NCBI GenBank assembly: GCA_903870275.1
Contig: CAIQCK010000090.1
Coordinates: forward strand, 62,001-126,000
Length of the DNA stretch: 64,000 bases
Source: an uncultured bacterium
GTDB lineage: Bacteria > Verrucomicrobiota > Verrucomicrobiia > CAIQCK01
Direction: 5' to 3'
Each line of letters opens with the position of its first letter. Position 1 is the stretch's first letter. Below are positions 7,358 through 16,606 of this stretch, in pieces. A program made the translations under genes and the position numbers. The notes beneath the pieces are model-generated. The model searched no databases. It was not told the origin of the DNA and saw nothing but the letters and a program-made list of their open reading frames with translations.

Positions 7358-8938
7358 TTAAGCCCGCCGCCGGAGTTCCGCGTGGCGCGTCTTGCCGCTG
7401 ATGGTTTTTGGCAACGACGCGACGAACTCCACCTCGCGGGGATATTTGTAGGGCGCCGTCACCCGCTTGCAGTGATCCTGCAACTCGGCCCGAAGGGTGT
7501 CGCTGGCGACAAATGTCTGGCGCAGGACCACGAACGCTTTGACGATCTGTCCGCGCACGCCGTCCGGGACACCGACGACGCCGGCCTCCAACACCGCCGG
7601 ATGCTCGATCAGCGCGCTCTCGACTTCGAACGGGCCGATGCGATAGCCGGAACTCTTGATCACATCGTCGGCCCGGCCCACGAACCGGTAATAACCCTCC
7701 GCGTCGCGGACGACGCGGTCGTGGGTGAGATACCAGTCGCCGCGAAAACGCCCGGCGTTCTCCTTGGGATTGCGCCAGTATTCGCTGAACAAGCCGACCG
7801 GCCTGCGCGGAACGACGCGCACCGCCAGCTCGCCTTCTTCGCCGTCCGGGACTTCGCACAGCCGCTCGTCCAGCACCGCCAGTTCGAAACCTGGCGTGGC
7901 GCGGCCCATCCAGCCCGGGCGCACCGCGTGGCCGAGCGACCGGAAGTTGCCGACCAGCACGACCGACTCGGTCTGGCCATAGCCTTCGTAGATGGTCAGG
8001 CCGGTCGCGGCTTTCCAGACGTTCACCACTTCGGCGTTCAACGGCTCGCCGGCGCTGACACAATGCCGCAGATGCGGAAATTGCCACTTTGACAAATCCT
8101 CGCGCATGATCATCCGCAACGCCGTCGGCGGCGCGCACCACGTCGTGATCGGATACTGCGCGAGCGTTTGCAGCGCGCAGACCGGCCCGAATTTTCCGGC
8201 CGTGCCCACTGTAAAAATGCAGGCGCCCATCTGCCACGGTCCGAAAAAGCTCGACCACGCCGCCTTGGCCCAGCCGGTGTCCGAGATGGTCCACAACACG
8301 TCGCCCGGCTTCAGGTCGAGCCACAACTCGCCGGTGACGCGATGGCCGAGACCGTAGCTGGCGTGCGTGTGCACCACCATCTTTGGATGGCCGGTCGTGC
8401 CGCTGGTGAAATAAATGATGCCCGGTTCGTCGCTTCGCGTCGGCGGCGGGTCGAAAGCGGGATCGGCCTCGCGCAACCCGGCGTCGAAATCTTTCCAACC
8501 GTCCGGCACAGGCGCGGCATTCGCCGCGTTTACCAGAATCCGGACTCCATGAAAATCCTCCGTCTTCGCCGCGCCGTCGCCATCGGTGATAATCGCGCTG
8601 GCCTCGGCGGATTCCGCGCGGAATCGGATGTCCTTGGCGGTCAACAGCGTCGTGCCGGGGATCGGCACCGCGCCGAGCCGGATCAGGCCCAGCATCGCCA
8701 TCCACCATTGCGGCACGCGCGGAAGGATGACGAGAACCCGGTCGCCACGGCGGATGCCCAGCCGCGCGAAAAACGACGCGGCGCGGCGGGAATTCCCGGC
8801 CAGTTGGCGGAAGGAAAACTTCTGCTCGTTGCCGCCGGGATGGTCCACGACCCACAGCGCGGACGCCTCCGGGCACTCTGACGCCCAGCGGTCCATCACA
8901 TCGCGGACAAAGTTGAAATATTCCGGCAATTCGGCCAT
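7358..8938 (-). CDS. AMP-forming acyl-CoA synthetase (ACSM-like)
   Basis: The 526-residue product is full length for the ANL superfamily. It has the P-loop motif IIYFTSGTTGHPK, the YEGYGQTE motif with the adenylate-binding glutamate, the hinge aspartate region VGRADDVIKSSGYRIGP, and the catalytic lysine near the end in TISGKTRH. Such enzymes convert a carboxylic acid, ATP and CoA into acyl-CoA and AMP. The sequence (GAVPIPGT, VGNFRSLGHAVRPGWMGRA) is most like the medium-chain ACSM group. No beta-oxidation genes are adjacent. Its 3' end is duplicated at 6704-6758. Confidence 0.88.
   Translation of the reverse strand: MAELPEYFNFVRDVMDRWASECPEASALWVVDHPGGNEQKFSFRQLAGNSRRAASFFARLGIRRGDRVLVILPRVPQWWMAMLGLIRLGAVPIPGTTLLTAKDIRFRAESAEASAIITDGDGAAKTEDFHGVRILVNAANAAPVPDGWKDFDAGLREADPAFDPPPTRSDEPGIIYFTSGTTGHPKMVVHTHASYGLGHRVTGELWLDLKPGDVLWTISDTGWAKAAWSSFFGPWQMGACIFTVGTAGKFGPVCALQTLAQYPITTWCAPPTALRMIMREDLSKWQFPHLRHCVSAGEPLNAEVVNVWKAATGLTIYEGYGQTESVVLVGNFRSLGHAVRPGWMGRATPGFELAVLDERLCEVPDGEEGELAVRVVPRRPVGLFSEYWRNPKENAGRFRGDWYLTHDRVVRDAEGYYRFVGRADDVIKSSGYRIGPFEVESALIEHPAVLEAGVVGVPDGVRGQIVKAFVVLRQTFVASDTLRAELQDHCKRVTAPYKYPREVEFVASLPKTISGKTRHAELRRRA
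7363..7418. repeat. Right copy of the 55-bp direct repeat (native, within acyl-CoA synthetase)
   Basis: This is the source copy of the 6704-6758 repeat. It is coding sequence for the last residues of the acyl-CoA synthetase. The two copies bracket the 170-residue secreted-protein gene at about 605 bp separation. Confidence 0.85.
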
Positions 8939-9101
8939 CCGCCAAGTTTACCGATGCCGGCGCGAAACTGAATCCGAAAATGATACCGCGCGTCCGTCGA
9001 AAAACGGCAACCCTCTGCTTGTTCATCGTTTGCGCATTGCCGGAAACGGTCGTGGTTGGCATAATCCGCCGCAAGAGGTTTGGCGCAGCTTGTGCTGATA
9101 A

Positions 9102-12100
9102 ATGAGCAGACCACTCCATTCCAAGGCCAAAGAACTATTCAAAGCGGGTCTGTATTCCGGCTTGAGCAGCTTCGAGGAGTTGGAAAAGCGCATCGCCGCC
9201 TTTGATGACGATAAGCGAAAGGGCGACAGTTTCGAGGTCTTCGCCGAGGCGTATCTGGCAACGCAGCGCAAGCACGACGCCGCAAAAGTCTGGCCTCAAG
9301 CCGCAGTGCCTTTGGAGGTTCTTCAAAAACTTGGCTTGTCGGAACAAGACTACGGTGTGGACGGCGTTTTCCAGACGCTACTTGGCAACTACAACGCTTA
9401 TCAGGTCAAATTCCGCAGTGCTCGTCAGTCGCTCACATGGCGCGAGCTGTCCACCTTCATGGGGTTAGCAGACAGTCCGCAGATACACAGCCGCGTACTC
9501 GTCACTAACTGCGATGAACTGCCATCCGTTCTGAACGAGCGGCGAGGTTTTTTCTGCATTCGCGGCTCTGATCTCGACAGGCTTGAAGTCGAAGATTTTC
9601 GCGCAATCGAGGCGTGGCTGGCGGAGTCGGCTTTTGAAGCGCCAAAGAAAGACCCGCTGCCTCATCAAACAGAGGCGTTGTCCGCCTTGCTTCCTGCCCT
9701 CCAAGACCATGACCGCGTCTCTGCAATCATGGCTTGCGGGACCGGGAAGACTCTCGTTGCCCTCTGGACGGCGGAGCGGTTGCAAGCATCGAAAATCCTT
9801 GTCCTGCTCCCGTCCTTGGCCCTTGTCCGCCAGACCCTCCATGAATGGCTGCGCGAAACGAGGTTGCCCAAGCTCGCTTACCTCTGCGTATGTTCCGACC
9901 CCACGGTTAAGGAAAACATTGACGCGCTGACAACCCAACAATCGGACTTGGATTTCGAGGTCTCAACGGATTCGGACGTTGTCCGCCAGTTTCTTGACGT
10001 TCCGTTCGACGGAACAAAGGTCGTCTTCTCGACCTACCAATCTGCCTCAGTGGTCGGCCATGCGATGAAGCCGGGCGAGATGTTCGACTTTGGGGTATTC
10101 GACGAGGCCCACAAGACGGCAGGGCGTGAAGGACGAAACTATGCGTTCGCCTTGGACGATGCAAATCTTCCGATCCGCAAACGTCTTTTTCTCACCGCAA
10201 CCCCGCGCCACTACAACCCGCAGCAGCGAGACCAGGATGGCGAAGCACAACTCGTCTTCTCGATGGACAACCCGGCTGTTTACGGTCCGCAGGCCTATAC
10301 CCTTACGTTCGGCGAGGCAGCGCGCCGCGACATCATCTGCGGCTACAAGGTCATCATATCCGTCATCACCTCCGAGATGGTCACGAACGAACTTCTCAGC
10401 CACGGCGAGGTGCTCGTCAACGGAGATGCCATCCGCGCCAGACAGGTGGCCAACCAGATTGCTCTCCGCGATGCCGTCCAAAAATACGGGGTTGGAAAAA
10501 TCTTCACTTTCCATAAGACGGTAAAATCTGCCGCCTCCTTTGTCGCCGACGGAAGCGAGGGAATTCGGACACATTTGCCTGACTTTAGGAGCTATCACGT
10601 CAACGGCGAAATGCCGACGGCCAAACGCGAGCGGGTCATGCACGAATTTCGTGGAGCGACTCGCGCCGTGATGTCCAATGCGCGCTGTCTGACCGAGGGC
10701 GTGGATGTCCCGGCGGTGGACATGGTCGCATTTCTTTCACCGAGGCGGAGCCGCGTGGACATCGTGCAGGCAACCGGCCGAGCCATGCGGCGTTCGCCGG
10801 GGAAGGTGATCGGATACGTGCTTGTGCCCCTCTATGTGGAGTTGGCCGCCGGCGAGAGCATCGAGGATGCGGTCAGCCGGGCGGACTTCGACGAGGTCTG
10901 GGACGTGCTCCAATCGCTTCAAGAACAGGATGAAGTCTTGGCGGAGATGATTCGCCACATGGGAGAACAGAAAGGGCAGCGGAAAGGATTTGACGACAGC
11001 GGTTTCGCTGACCGCATAGACTTTGGCGGACTGCGGCTGTCCTTGGAGAATCTTCGGAGCGCGGTTGCGACCCGATGCTTGGACAATCTGTGCTCCTCTT
11101 GGGATATTTGGTTTGGTAAACTCAAAGCTTTCAAAGAACGAGAGGGCCACTGCAATCCCAGCACTTATGGGGGAGACCTACCACTCGCAAGATGGGTTGT
11201 CTCGCAGCGCGTTCATCGAAGCAAAGGCCTTCTGAGTGAAAAACGGGTTCAACAATTGGAGGACCTTGAATTTATCTGGAATTACCAGCAAGTGAAGACC
11301 GACGAGACTTGGATGAAGTGGTACTGGGAGCTGGAGAAATACACGCGCGAGCATGGCAATCCTCACGTGCCGAGAACACACTCAAATAAAAAGCTGGCGA
11401 GTTGGGTGTGGAAACAAAGGCAGCGAAAGAATGGAACTCTCAAGGGAAGAGGCCAAGCCATTGGTCCTCTGACTACGAAGCAGGAAATCCTCCTCAACAA
11501 GCTTGGTTTCCGCTGGGATGCCATCGAGGGGCGGTGGATGGAGAACTTCGAGAAACTTAAAAAGTTCAAGGCTGAATATGGTCACTGCGAGATAGGATTC
11601 AAAGAGGGGGACGATGACGACCTACTCAATTGGGTTAAACTGCTGCGCTGGCATCAATCGCGGGGCAAACTGGAACCAAGACGAAAAGCAATGTTGGACG
11701 GGATTGGCTTCAATTGGAAAAGCGAAGCAAATGCGATGAGGTGGCGTGAGATGTATGAACAGCTCAAGAAGTATTACGCGGAACACGGTGACATTGATGT
11801 GCCTGCAAAATGGAAAGAAAATCCAAAACTTGCTAATTGGATTAGCGCTCAGCGGCAGCGTCAAAAAAGTGGCGCGATGTTGAAAGACGAGATTCAGTTG
11901 CTCTCTGAACTAGGATTCACTTGGAAAAGTCGCGATGTTGGCACTTGGGAAGAGCGTTTCGCAGAAGTTGCCGCTTTCAAGTCCAAGCATGGTCATTGTG
12001 ATATTTCGACTGTCTATCGAGAGAACCCGAAGCTCGGTCGCTTTCTGAATACGATGCGAACTCAGCGGAACAGCGGAAGTCTCTCTGCCGACCGCATAGC

Positions 12101-12596
12101 AAGGTTGGATGCAATCGGCTTTGCTTGGGTATCGCCGCGTGAAATTGACGAACACGGCATGAGTTCTACGTGGAAATCGCGGTTTGATGAACTTCTTCGC
12201 TATAAGGAAATTCATGGAGATTGCAATGTCCCGAGCGTATGGAAAGAGAATCGCGAACTAGGCAACTGGGTGGGTAGGCAACGCCAATCCAAGAAGCAAG
12301 GGATGCTGCACCCCGATCAAGTCAAGATGCTGGAAGGGATTGGATTCATTTGGCGGGCGGCGGGGCCTAGACAACCGGTGCAACCATGGAAAGCGCGTTA
12401 TGCCGAACTGGTGAAGTTCAAAGCCACTCATGGAAATTGTGACGTGCCGATTAAACATCCGAAGAACCCCACGTTAGGTGCTTGGGTAGGCACTCAACGG
12501 TACTGGAAGAAACACGGCAGACTCAACCCAGAACAAGAACGTTTGCTCAACGAGGTTGGTTTCATTTGGGACAAGAGCGGACTCCCCCGCCTCTAG
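9102..12596 (+). CDS. SF2 helicase with Mrr-like N-terminus and seven helicase-associated repeats
   Basis: The 1164-residue protein has three parts. Residues about 40-170 look like an Mrr/PD-(D/E)xK nuclease fold, with Asp87 in YGVDGVF and Gln101-x-Lys103 in YQVKFR. Residues about 185-640 are a superfamily 2 helicase: Walker A ACGTGKT at about 210, DEAH at 334-337, LTATP near 364, and motif VI QATGRAMRR near 556. Residues about 666-1164 are seven tandem helicase-associated domains of about 65-75 residues, each with a HG(D/N/H)C-like core and a GFxW ending. GC content falls clearly below that of the flanking genes, especially in the repeats, which suggests transfer. Related helicases accompany restriction and defence functions, but no methylase or partner gene is adjacent. 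It starts at ATG 9102. Confidence 0.85.
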   Translation: MSRPLHSKAKELFKAGLYSGLSSFEELEKRIAAFDDDKRKGDSFEVFAEAYLATQRKHDAAKVWPQAAVPLEVLQKLGLSEQDYGVDGVFQTLLGNYNAYQVKFRSARQSLTWRELSTFMGLADSPQIHSRVLVTNCDELPSVLNERRGFFCIRGSDLDRLEVEDFRAIEAWLAESAFEAPKKDPLPHQTEALSALLPALQDHDRVSAIMACGTGKTLVALWTAERLQASKILVLLPSLALVRQTLHEWLRETRLPKLAYLCVCSDPTVKENIDALTTQQSDLDFEVSTDSDVVRQFLDVPFDGTKVVFSTYQSASVVGHAMKPGEMFDFGVFDEAHKTAGREGRNYAFALDDANLPIRKRLFLTATPRHYNPQQRDQDGEAQLVFSMDNPAVYGPQAYTLTFGEAARRDIICGYKVIISVITSEMVTNELLSHGEVLVNGDAIRARQVANQIALRDAVQKYGVGKIFTFHKTVKSAASFVADGSEGIRTHLPDFRSYHVNGEMPTAKRERVMHEFRGATRAVMSNARCLTEGVDVPAVDMVAFLSPRRSRVDIVQATGRAMRRSPGKVIGYVLVPLYVELAAGESIEDAVSRADFDEVWDVLQSLQEQDEVLAEMIRHMGEQKGQRKGFDDSGFADRIDFGGLRLSLENLRSAVATRCLDNLCSSWDIWFGKLKAFKEREGHCNPSTYGGDLPLARWVVSQRVHRSKGLLSEKRVQQLEDLEFIWNYQQVKTDETWMKWYWELEKYTREHGNPHVPRTHSNKKLASWVWKQRQRKNGTLKGRGQAIGPLTTKQEILLNKLGFRWDAIEGRWMENFEKLKKFKAEYGHCEIGFKEGDDDDLLNWVKLLRWHQSRGKLEPRRKAMLDGIGFNWKSEANAMRWREMYEQLKKYYAEHGDIDVPAKWKENPKLANWISAQRQRQKSGAMLKDEIQLLSELGFTWKSRDVGTWEERFAEVAAFKSKHGHCDISTVYRENPKLGRFLNTMRTQRNSGSLSADRIARLDAIGFAWVSPREIDEHGMSSTWKSRFDELLRYKEIHGDCNVPSVWKENRELGNWVGRQRQSKKQGMLHPDQVKMLEGIGFIWRAAGPRQPVQPWKARYAELVKFKATHGNCDVPIKHPKNPTLGAWVGTQRYWKKHGRLNPEQERLLNEVGFIWDKSGLPRL

Positions 12597-12696
12597 TTGG
12601 CGTTGTTGGATTTTGAACTGCCTAGAACAACCACCGGGTTGCGCCCGGCGCTCCGCCGGCTTGTGCGGCATCGGCGACTCCGCTACAGTCGGGGCG

Positions 12697-14907
12697 ATGG
12701 CTGCGGACGCGTCACAGGAATCAATCACCGGCACACTGGAGCGGATTCTCTACGTCAACGAGGAGAACCACTACACGGTGGCGTCGTTGCAGCCGGAAAA
12801 CCGCCGCGAGCCGGTCACCGTCGTCGGCAACCTCGCCGCCGTCCAGTGCGGCGAAATCCTCAAGCTCACCGGCCGCTGGACGACGCACAAGCAGTTCGGC
12901 CGCCAGTTCCAGGTCGAGGCGTTCGAGAGCGTGCTGCCGGCCACCGCCACCGGCATCAAAAAATATCTCGGCAGCGGCCTCATCAAGGGCATCGGGCCGA
13001 AGTTCGCCGACCGCATCGTCAACCATTTTGGCGACCGGACGCTGGAGGTCATTGACCAGTTTTCCGGGAAATTGCGCGAGGTGGACGGCATCGGGCCGGA
13101 GCGCGCGCGGCGCATCCGGTCCGCGTGGGTCGAGCAGAAGGCCATCCGCGACATCATGATCTTCCTGCAAAGCTACGGCATCAGCAGCTCGCAGGCGGCG
13201 AAGATCTACAAGCAATACGGCAACGACGCAATGCAGGTCGTCAAAGCCAATCCCTACCAGCTCGCGCGCGACATCCACGGCATCGGCTTCAAGACCGCCG
13301 ACGCCATCGCCGCCCACATGGGCGTGCCGGCGGACTCGCCGCGCCGCATCCGTGCCGGCATCCTGCACGTGCTCGAAGAGCTGACCGACGAAGGCCACAC
13401 CTGCTGCCCGCACGAGGAGCTTTGCCAGCAGACCGCCGCGCTGCTGACCGTGGGCGATGACAAGGTGAAGGTGGAAATCCTCGCGCTCGCCGCCGGCCAC
13501 GACATCGGCATTGAGGACGACCTGGTCTTCCTGAGCCGCATGTTGCGCGCCGAAACCGATCTGGCCGCGCGGCTGAAGGCGCTGACGCAAGCGCCGCTCG
13601 GCCTGCCGGAGATCAAACTCGACCTCGCGTTGAAATGGTTCGAGGAGAAAAATGACATTGCGCTCGCGGCGGCGCAGCGCGAGGCGATCAAGGCCGCGCT
13701 CACCTCCAAGCTCACCGTCATCACCGGCGGTCCCGGCGTCGGCAAGACCACCATCACCCGCGCCATCGTCAAAATCCTCGGCGCGAAGGACTGCCGCGTT
13801 CTGCTCGCCTCGCCGACCGGCCGCGCCGCCAAGCGCCTCAGCGAGAGCACCGGCGCGACGGCGCAGACCATCCACCGCCTGCTCAAATACGATGCCGCCA
13901 CGCACGGCTTCGTCCACAACGAACGCAAGGCGCTCAATGGCGATCTGCTCATCGTGGACGAAGCCTCGATGCTCGATCTGCCTCTGGCCTGCCAGCTCAT
14001 GAAGGCCGTGCCCGCGTCGGCGTCGCTGGTGCTCGTTGGCGACGTGGACCAGTTGCCGTCGGTCGGCCCCGGCAACGTCCTGCGCGACATCATCGAGAGC
14101 GGCGTCGGCCGCACCGTGCGGCTCACAGAGATTTACCGTCAGGACAAAGCCAGCCACATCGTTGTCAACGCCCACCTCGTCAACTCCGGCCAGATGCCGG
14201 AAGCAACCCGCGACTCCGTTGCGGCCGGCCCGCCACAGAGTGGCGGACTGCAGGATTTCTACTTCATCGAGCAGGACGACCCGGAGAAAGTTCTCCAGAC
14301 GATCATCGCGCTGGTGAGCGATCGCATCCCGAAGCGGTTCGGTTTCGACCCGATTGACGACATTCAGGTGCTCGCGCCGATGCACCGCGGCGTCTGCGGC
14401 GTCGAGAACATCAACCGCCAGCTTCAGGGAGCGGTCAACCCGGTCGGCGCGAAGTTTTCGTTGAAGCTGAACGAGCAGCAGGTCGAGCGTTACGGCCGCG
14501 TCTATCGCGTCCGCGACAAGGTGATGCAGATCCGGAACAACTACGACAAGGACGTCTTCAACGGCGACCTCGGCCGCATCGCGGCGATTGACCCCGTCGA
14601 GCAGACGTTGACGGTCACGATGGACGACCGCGCCGTGATCTACGATTTCACCGATCTCGATGAACTGTTGCCCGCCTACTGCATCAGCATCCACAAAAGC
14701 CAGGGCAGCGAATATCCCGCCGTCATCGTCCCCGTGCTGACCCAGCACTACGTCATGCTTCAGCGCAACCTCCTCTACACCGCCATCACCCGCGCGCGGA
14801 AGCTCGTCGTGCTGATCGGCTCCAGGAAGGCCCTCTCCATCGCCGTCCGCAACAACAACACCGCCGCCCGCTACACGCGCCTCCGCCACCGGTTGCAGGC
14901 GGTTTGA
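12697..14907 (+). CDS. recD2: RecD-like DNA helicase (RecD2)
   Basis: The 736-residue length matches RecD2. N-terminal residues 1-330 include the OB-like domain and helix-hairpin-helix stretches (GIKGIGPKFADRI, VDGIGPERARRI, IHGIGFKTADAI). The SF1B helicase core has Walker A GGPGVGKTT at about 345-353, DEAS at about 422, GDVDQLPSVGPG, and the late motif AYCISIHKSQGSEYPAVI. RecD2 unwinds DNA 5' to 3' and acts in repair without RecBC. The upstream frame is open, but ATG 12697 restores the normal N-terminus (ITGTLERILYVNEENHYTVA). It follows the SF2 helicase on the same strand after 100 bp. Confidence 0.93.
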   Translation: MAADASQESITGTLERILYVNEENHYTVASLQPENRREPVTVVGNLAAVQCGEILKLTGRWTTHKQFGRQFQVEAFESVLPATATGIKKYLGSGLIKGIGPKFADRIVNHFGDRTLEVIDQFSGKLREVDGIGPERARRIRSAWVEQKAIRDIMIFLQSYGISSSQAAKIYKQYGNDAMQVVKANPYQLARDIHGIGFKTADAIAAHMGVPADSPRRIRAGILHVLEELTDEGHTCCPHEELCQQTAALLTVGDDKVKVEILALAAGHDIGIEDDLVFLSRMLRAETDLAARLKALTQAPLGLPEIKLDLALKWFEEKNDIALAAAQREAIKAALTSKLTVITGGPGVGKTTITRAIVKILGAKDCRVLLASPTGRAAKRLSESTGATAQTIHRLLKYDAATHGFVHNERKALNGDLLIVDEASMLDLPLACQLMKAVPASASLVLVGDVDQLPSVGPGNVLRDIIESGVGRTVRLTEIYRQDKASHIVVNAHLVNSGQMPEATRDSVAAGPPQSGGLQDFYFIEQDDPEKVLQTIIALVSDRIPKRFGFDPIDDIQVLAPMHRGVCGVENINRQLQGAVNPVGAKFSLKLNEQQVERYGRVYRVRDKVMQIRNNYDKDVFNGDLGRIAAIDPVEQTLTVTMDDRAVIYDFTDLDELLPAYCISIHKSQGSEYPAVIVPVLTQHYVMLQRNLLYTAITRARKLVVLIGSRKALSIAVRNNNTAARYTRLRHRLQAV

Positions 14908-14976
14908 ACCACGCTTGGAAGGCGCGCGAGCGAGGGTTGATCGTTTTCGCTTTTCCCACCTTGGCGTCCGCCAGCG

Positions 14977-16509
14977 TCATTTTTTCCGGTTGAACACCAT
15001 CACGCGCGCTCCGAAGGCAGAAAGTGAGACCGGAACATTGTGAGGATCGGGTGCTTCGACAGAGCCGGCGCCGAACGAATCGGTGAGCGTGCCGGGCGAA
15101 TCGAGCGGCAGGTCGGCGATGCAGGCGGCCGGCTTGTCGCTGAGGTTTACCGCGACGAGGATGCACTCGCCGTTGTGGACGCGGACATAAACGCACGCGT
15201 CGTCGCCGGACTTCCAGGCGTTTTTCACCGAGCCGAACTTGAGCGTGTCGCTGGCGTTTCGCAGGCGGAACATCTTGCGGAAGAATTCCTCCAGCTCCGC
15301 GTTGCCCGCGGCCCAGTTCACGGGATAGCCGTAGGTCTGCGTCGCGCCGATCTCCTGTCCGGCCTGGATCATCGGCACGCCCGGCAGCGTCGCGACCAGC
15401 ACGGCGGCGGGGCGGCTGACCTTGGGGTTGACGGAGGCGTCGCGCGGGCTGTCGTGCGTCTCGGTGAAGTAGAGCCGCTGTCGGCCGTTGCGGACCGGCT
15501 CGTTGGCCGCGGTGTCTATCAGCATGCGCGCCGGCTGTTTCCCTTGCAGCACGCCGAAGAACGCGCGCTCGAAGTCGTAGTTGTAGGAGGCGTCGCACAT
15601 CTCGTCTGAAAGCAGGTCGCGTTGGCCGCCGGGTTTCCAGCGAAGCAAGTCCACGCTCTCGGAGATGAGCACGGCGTCGGGTTTGACCGCGACGATGGCT
15701 TCTCGGACGCGGGTCAGCAGCGCGCGGGCGGAATGGTCCTCGCGGATCAGGCGGTGGTTCCAGTTGCTCACGGGCGCGTCCACGCGCCAGCCATCAATGC
15801 CGAACTCCTTCACGCACCACGCCGCGCCGTCGGCAAAATAGCGGATGGCCGCCTCGTTGATGTAATCCACGGCGACGCCCCACATGTTCGGGAACTGGTA
15901 GAGGATGACGTCGTCGCCGACGATGACGCCCGCGATCTCCGCCGCCTTCACCATGCGGCCCGCCCCGTTGTCGCGCTCGACCAGGTGGTAGTACACGAAC
16001 CGCTCGCCGCCCTGCGTCTTGTAATCGAGCGTGAGGTTGCGCGTTTTGGCAATCTCCTGGAGTTTCGCGAGCGGCATCTTGTGAAACGGCTGCTGGTCGT
16101 AGAGCGCGCAACCTTTCCACGTGTGCGACGGCACGAGGTCAAACAGGACCTTCATGCCGCGCGCGTGCGCCGCGTCCACCAACGCGAGCAGGTCCGACGG
16201 CGGCCCGTAGAACGGATCGAGCGACCGGAAATCCTTCACCTTGTAAATATTGCGGTAACGCCGCTCCGGCTGGTCGCCGTAATCATACGGCTGTTCCCAG
16301 ACCGGCATGAGGTAGATCGTTTTGACGCCGAGGGCGGCGATCTGCGGCAGGCGATCGGTGATGCCGCGAAAGCTGCCACCGTGGTAACAGGGGTGCGTCT
16401 CGTAGATCGGGCCGTCCTGGAGCCAGCCGTGCGCCGGCGGCTCGGTCGCCGCTGCGGACCCACACATCGTGCCGGCCAGCGCCGCCAGAAGAAAGAGTCG
16501 CATGGTCAT
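14977..16509 (-). CDS. Secreted GH13 alpha-amylase family enzyme
   Basis: The product has 510 residues with a signal peptide (to about residue 21). GH13 motifs are present: region I DLVPSHT (124-130), region II GIDGWRVDAP with the nucleophile Asp244, region III LISES with the acid/base Glu284, and region IV THDS with His352 and Asp353. A beta-sandwich C-domain ends the protein. It would cleave or transfer alpha-glucan chains outside the cytoplasm; the exact specificity cannot be told. Region I has Ser where Asn is usual (VPSHT rather than xxNHT), which may change subsite contacts. It is divergent from the methyltransferase gene and ends convergent with recD2. Confidence 0.87.
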   Translation of the reverse strand: MTMRLFLLAALAGTMCGSAAATEPPAHGWLQDGPIYETHPCYHGGSFRGITDRLPQIAALGVKTIYLMPVWEQPYDYGDQPERRYRNIYKVKDFRSLDPFYGPPSDLLALVDAAHARGMKVLFDLVPSHTWKGCALYDQQPFHKMPLAKLQEIAKTRNLTLDYKTQGGERFVYYHLVERDNGAGRMVKAAEIAGVIVGDDVILYQFPNMWGVAVDYINEAAIRYFADGAAWCVKEFGIDGWRVDAPVSNWNHRLIREDHSARALLTRVREAIVAVKPDAVLISESVDLLRWKPGGQRDLLSDEMCDASYNYDFERAFFGVLQGKQPARMLIDTAANEPVRNGRQRLYFTETHDSPRDASVNPKVSRPAAVLVATLPGVPMIQAGQEIGATQTYGYPVNWAAGNAELEEFFRKMFRLRNASDTLKFGSVKNAWKSGDDACVYVRVHNGECILVAVNLSDKPAACIADLPLDSPGTLTDSFGAGSVEAPDPHNVPVSLSAFGARVMVFNRKK

Positions 16510-16606
16510 CAGCAGATACTACCGGCGCCGCGGCCAAAAAGTTACGGGCAAGCGTGCCGCTCGGCGGCTCGACATATGGGTTGCGGCCGGATACTTTTCG
16601 CGCTGT

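Noticed and set aside
12721..14889. A 722-codon open frame antisense to recD2
   Set aside because: The translation is dominated by Asp, Val, Gly and Arg without any motif. RecD2 on the plus strand is unambiguous.
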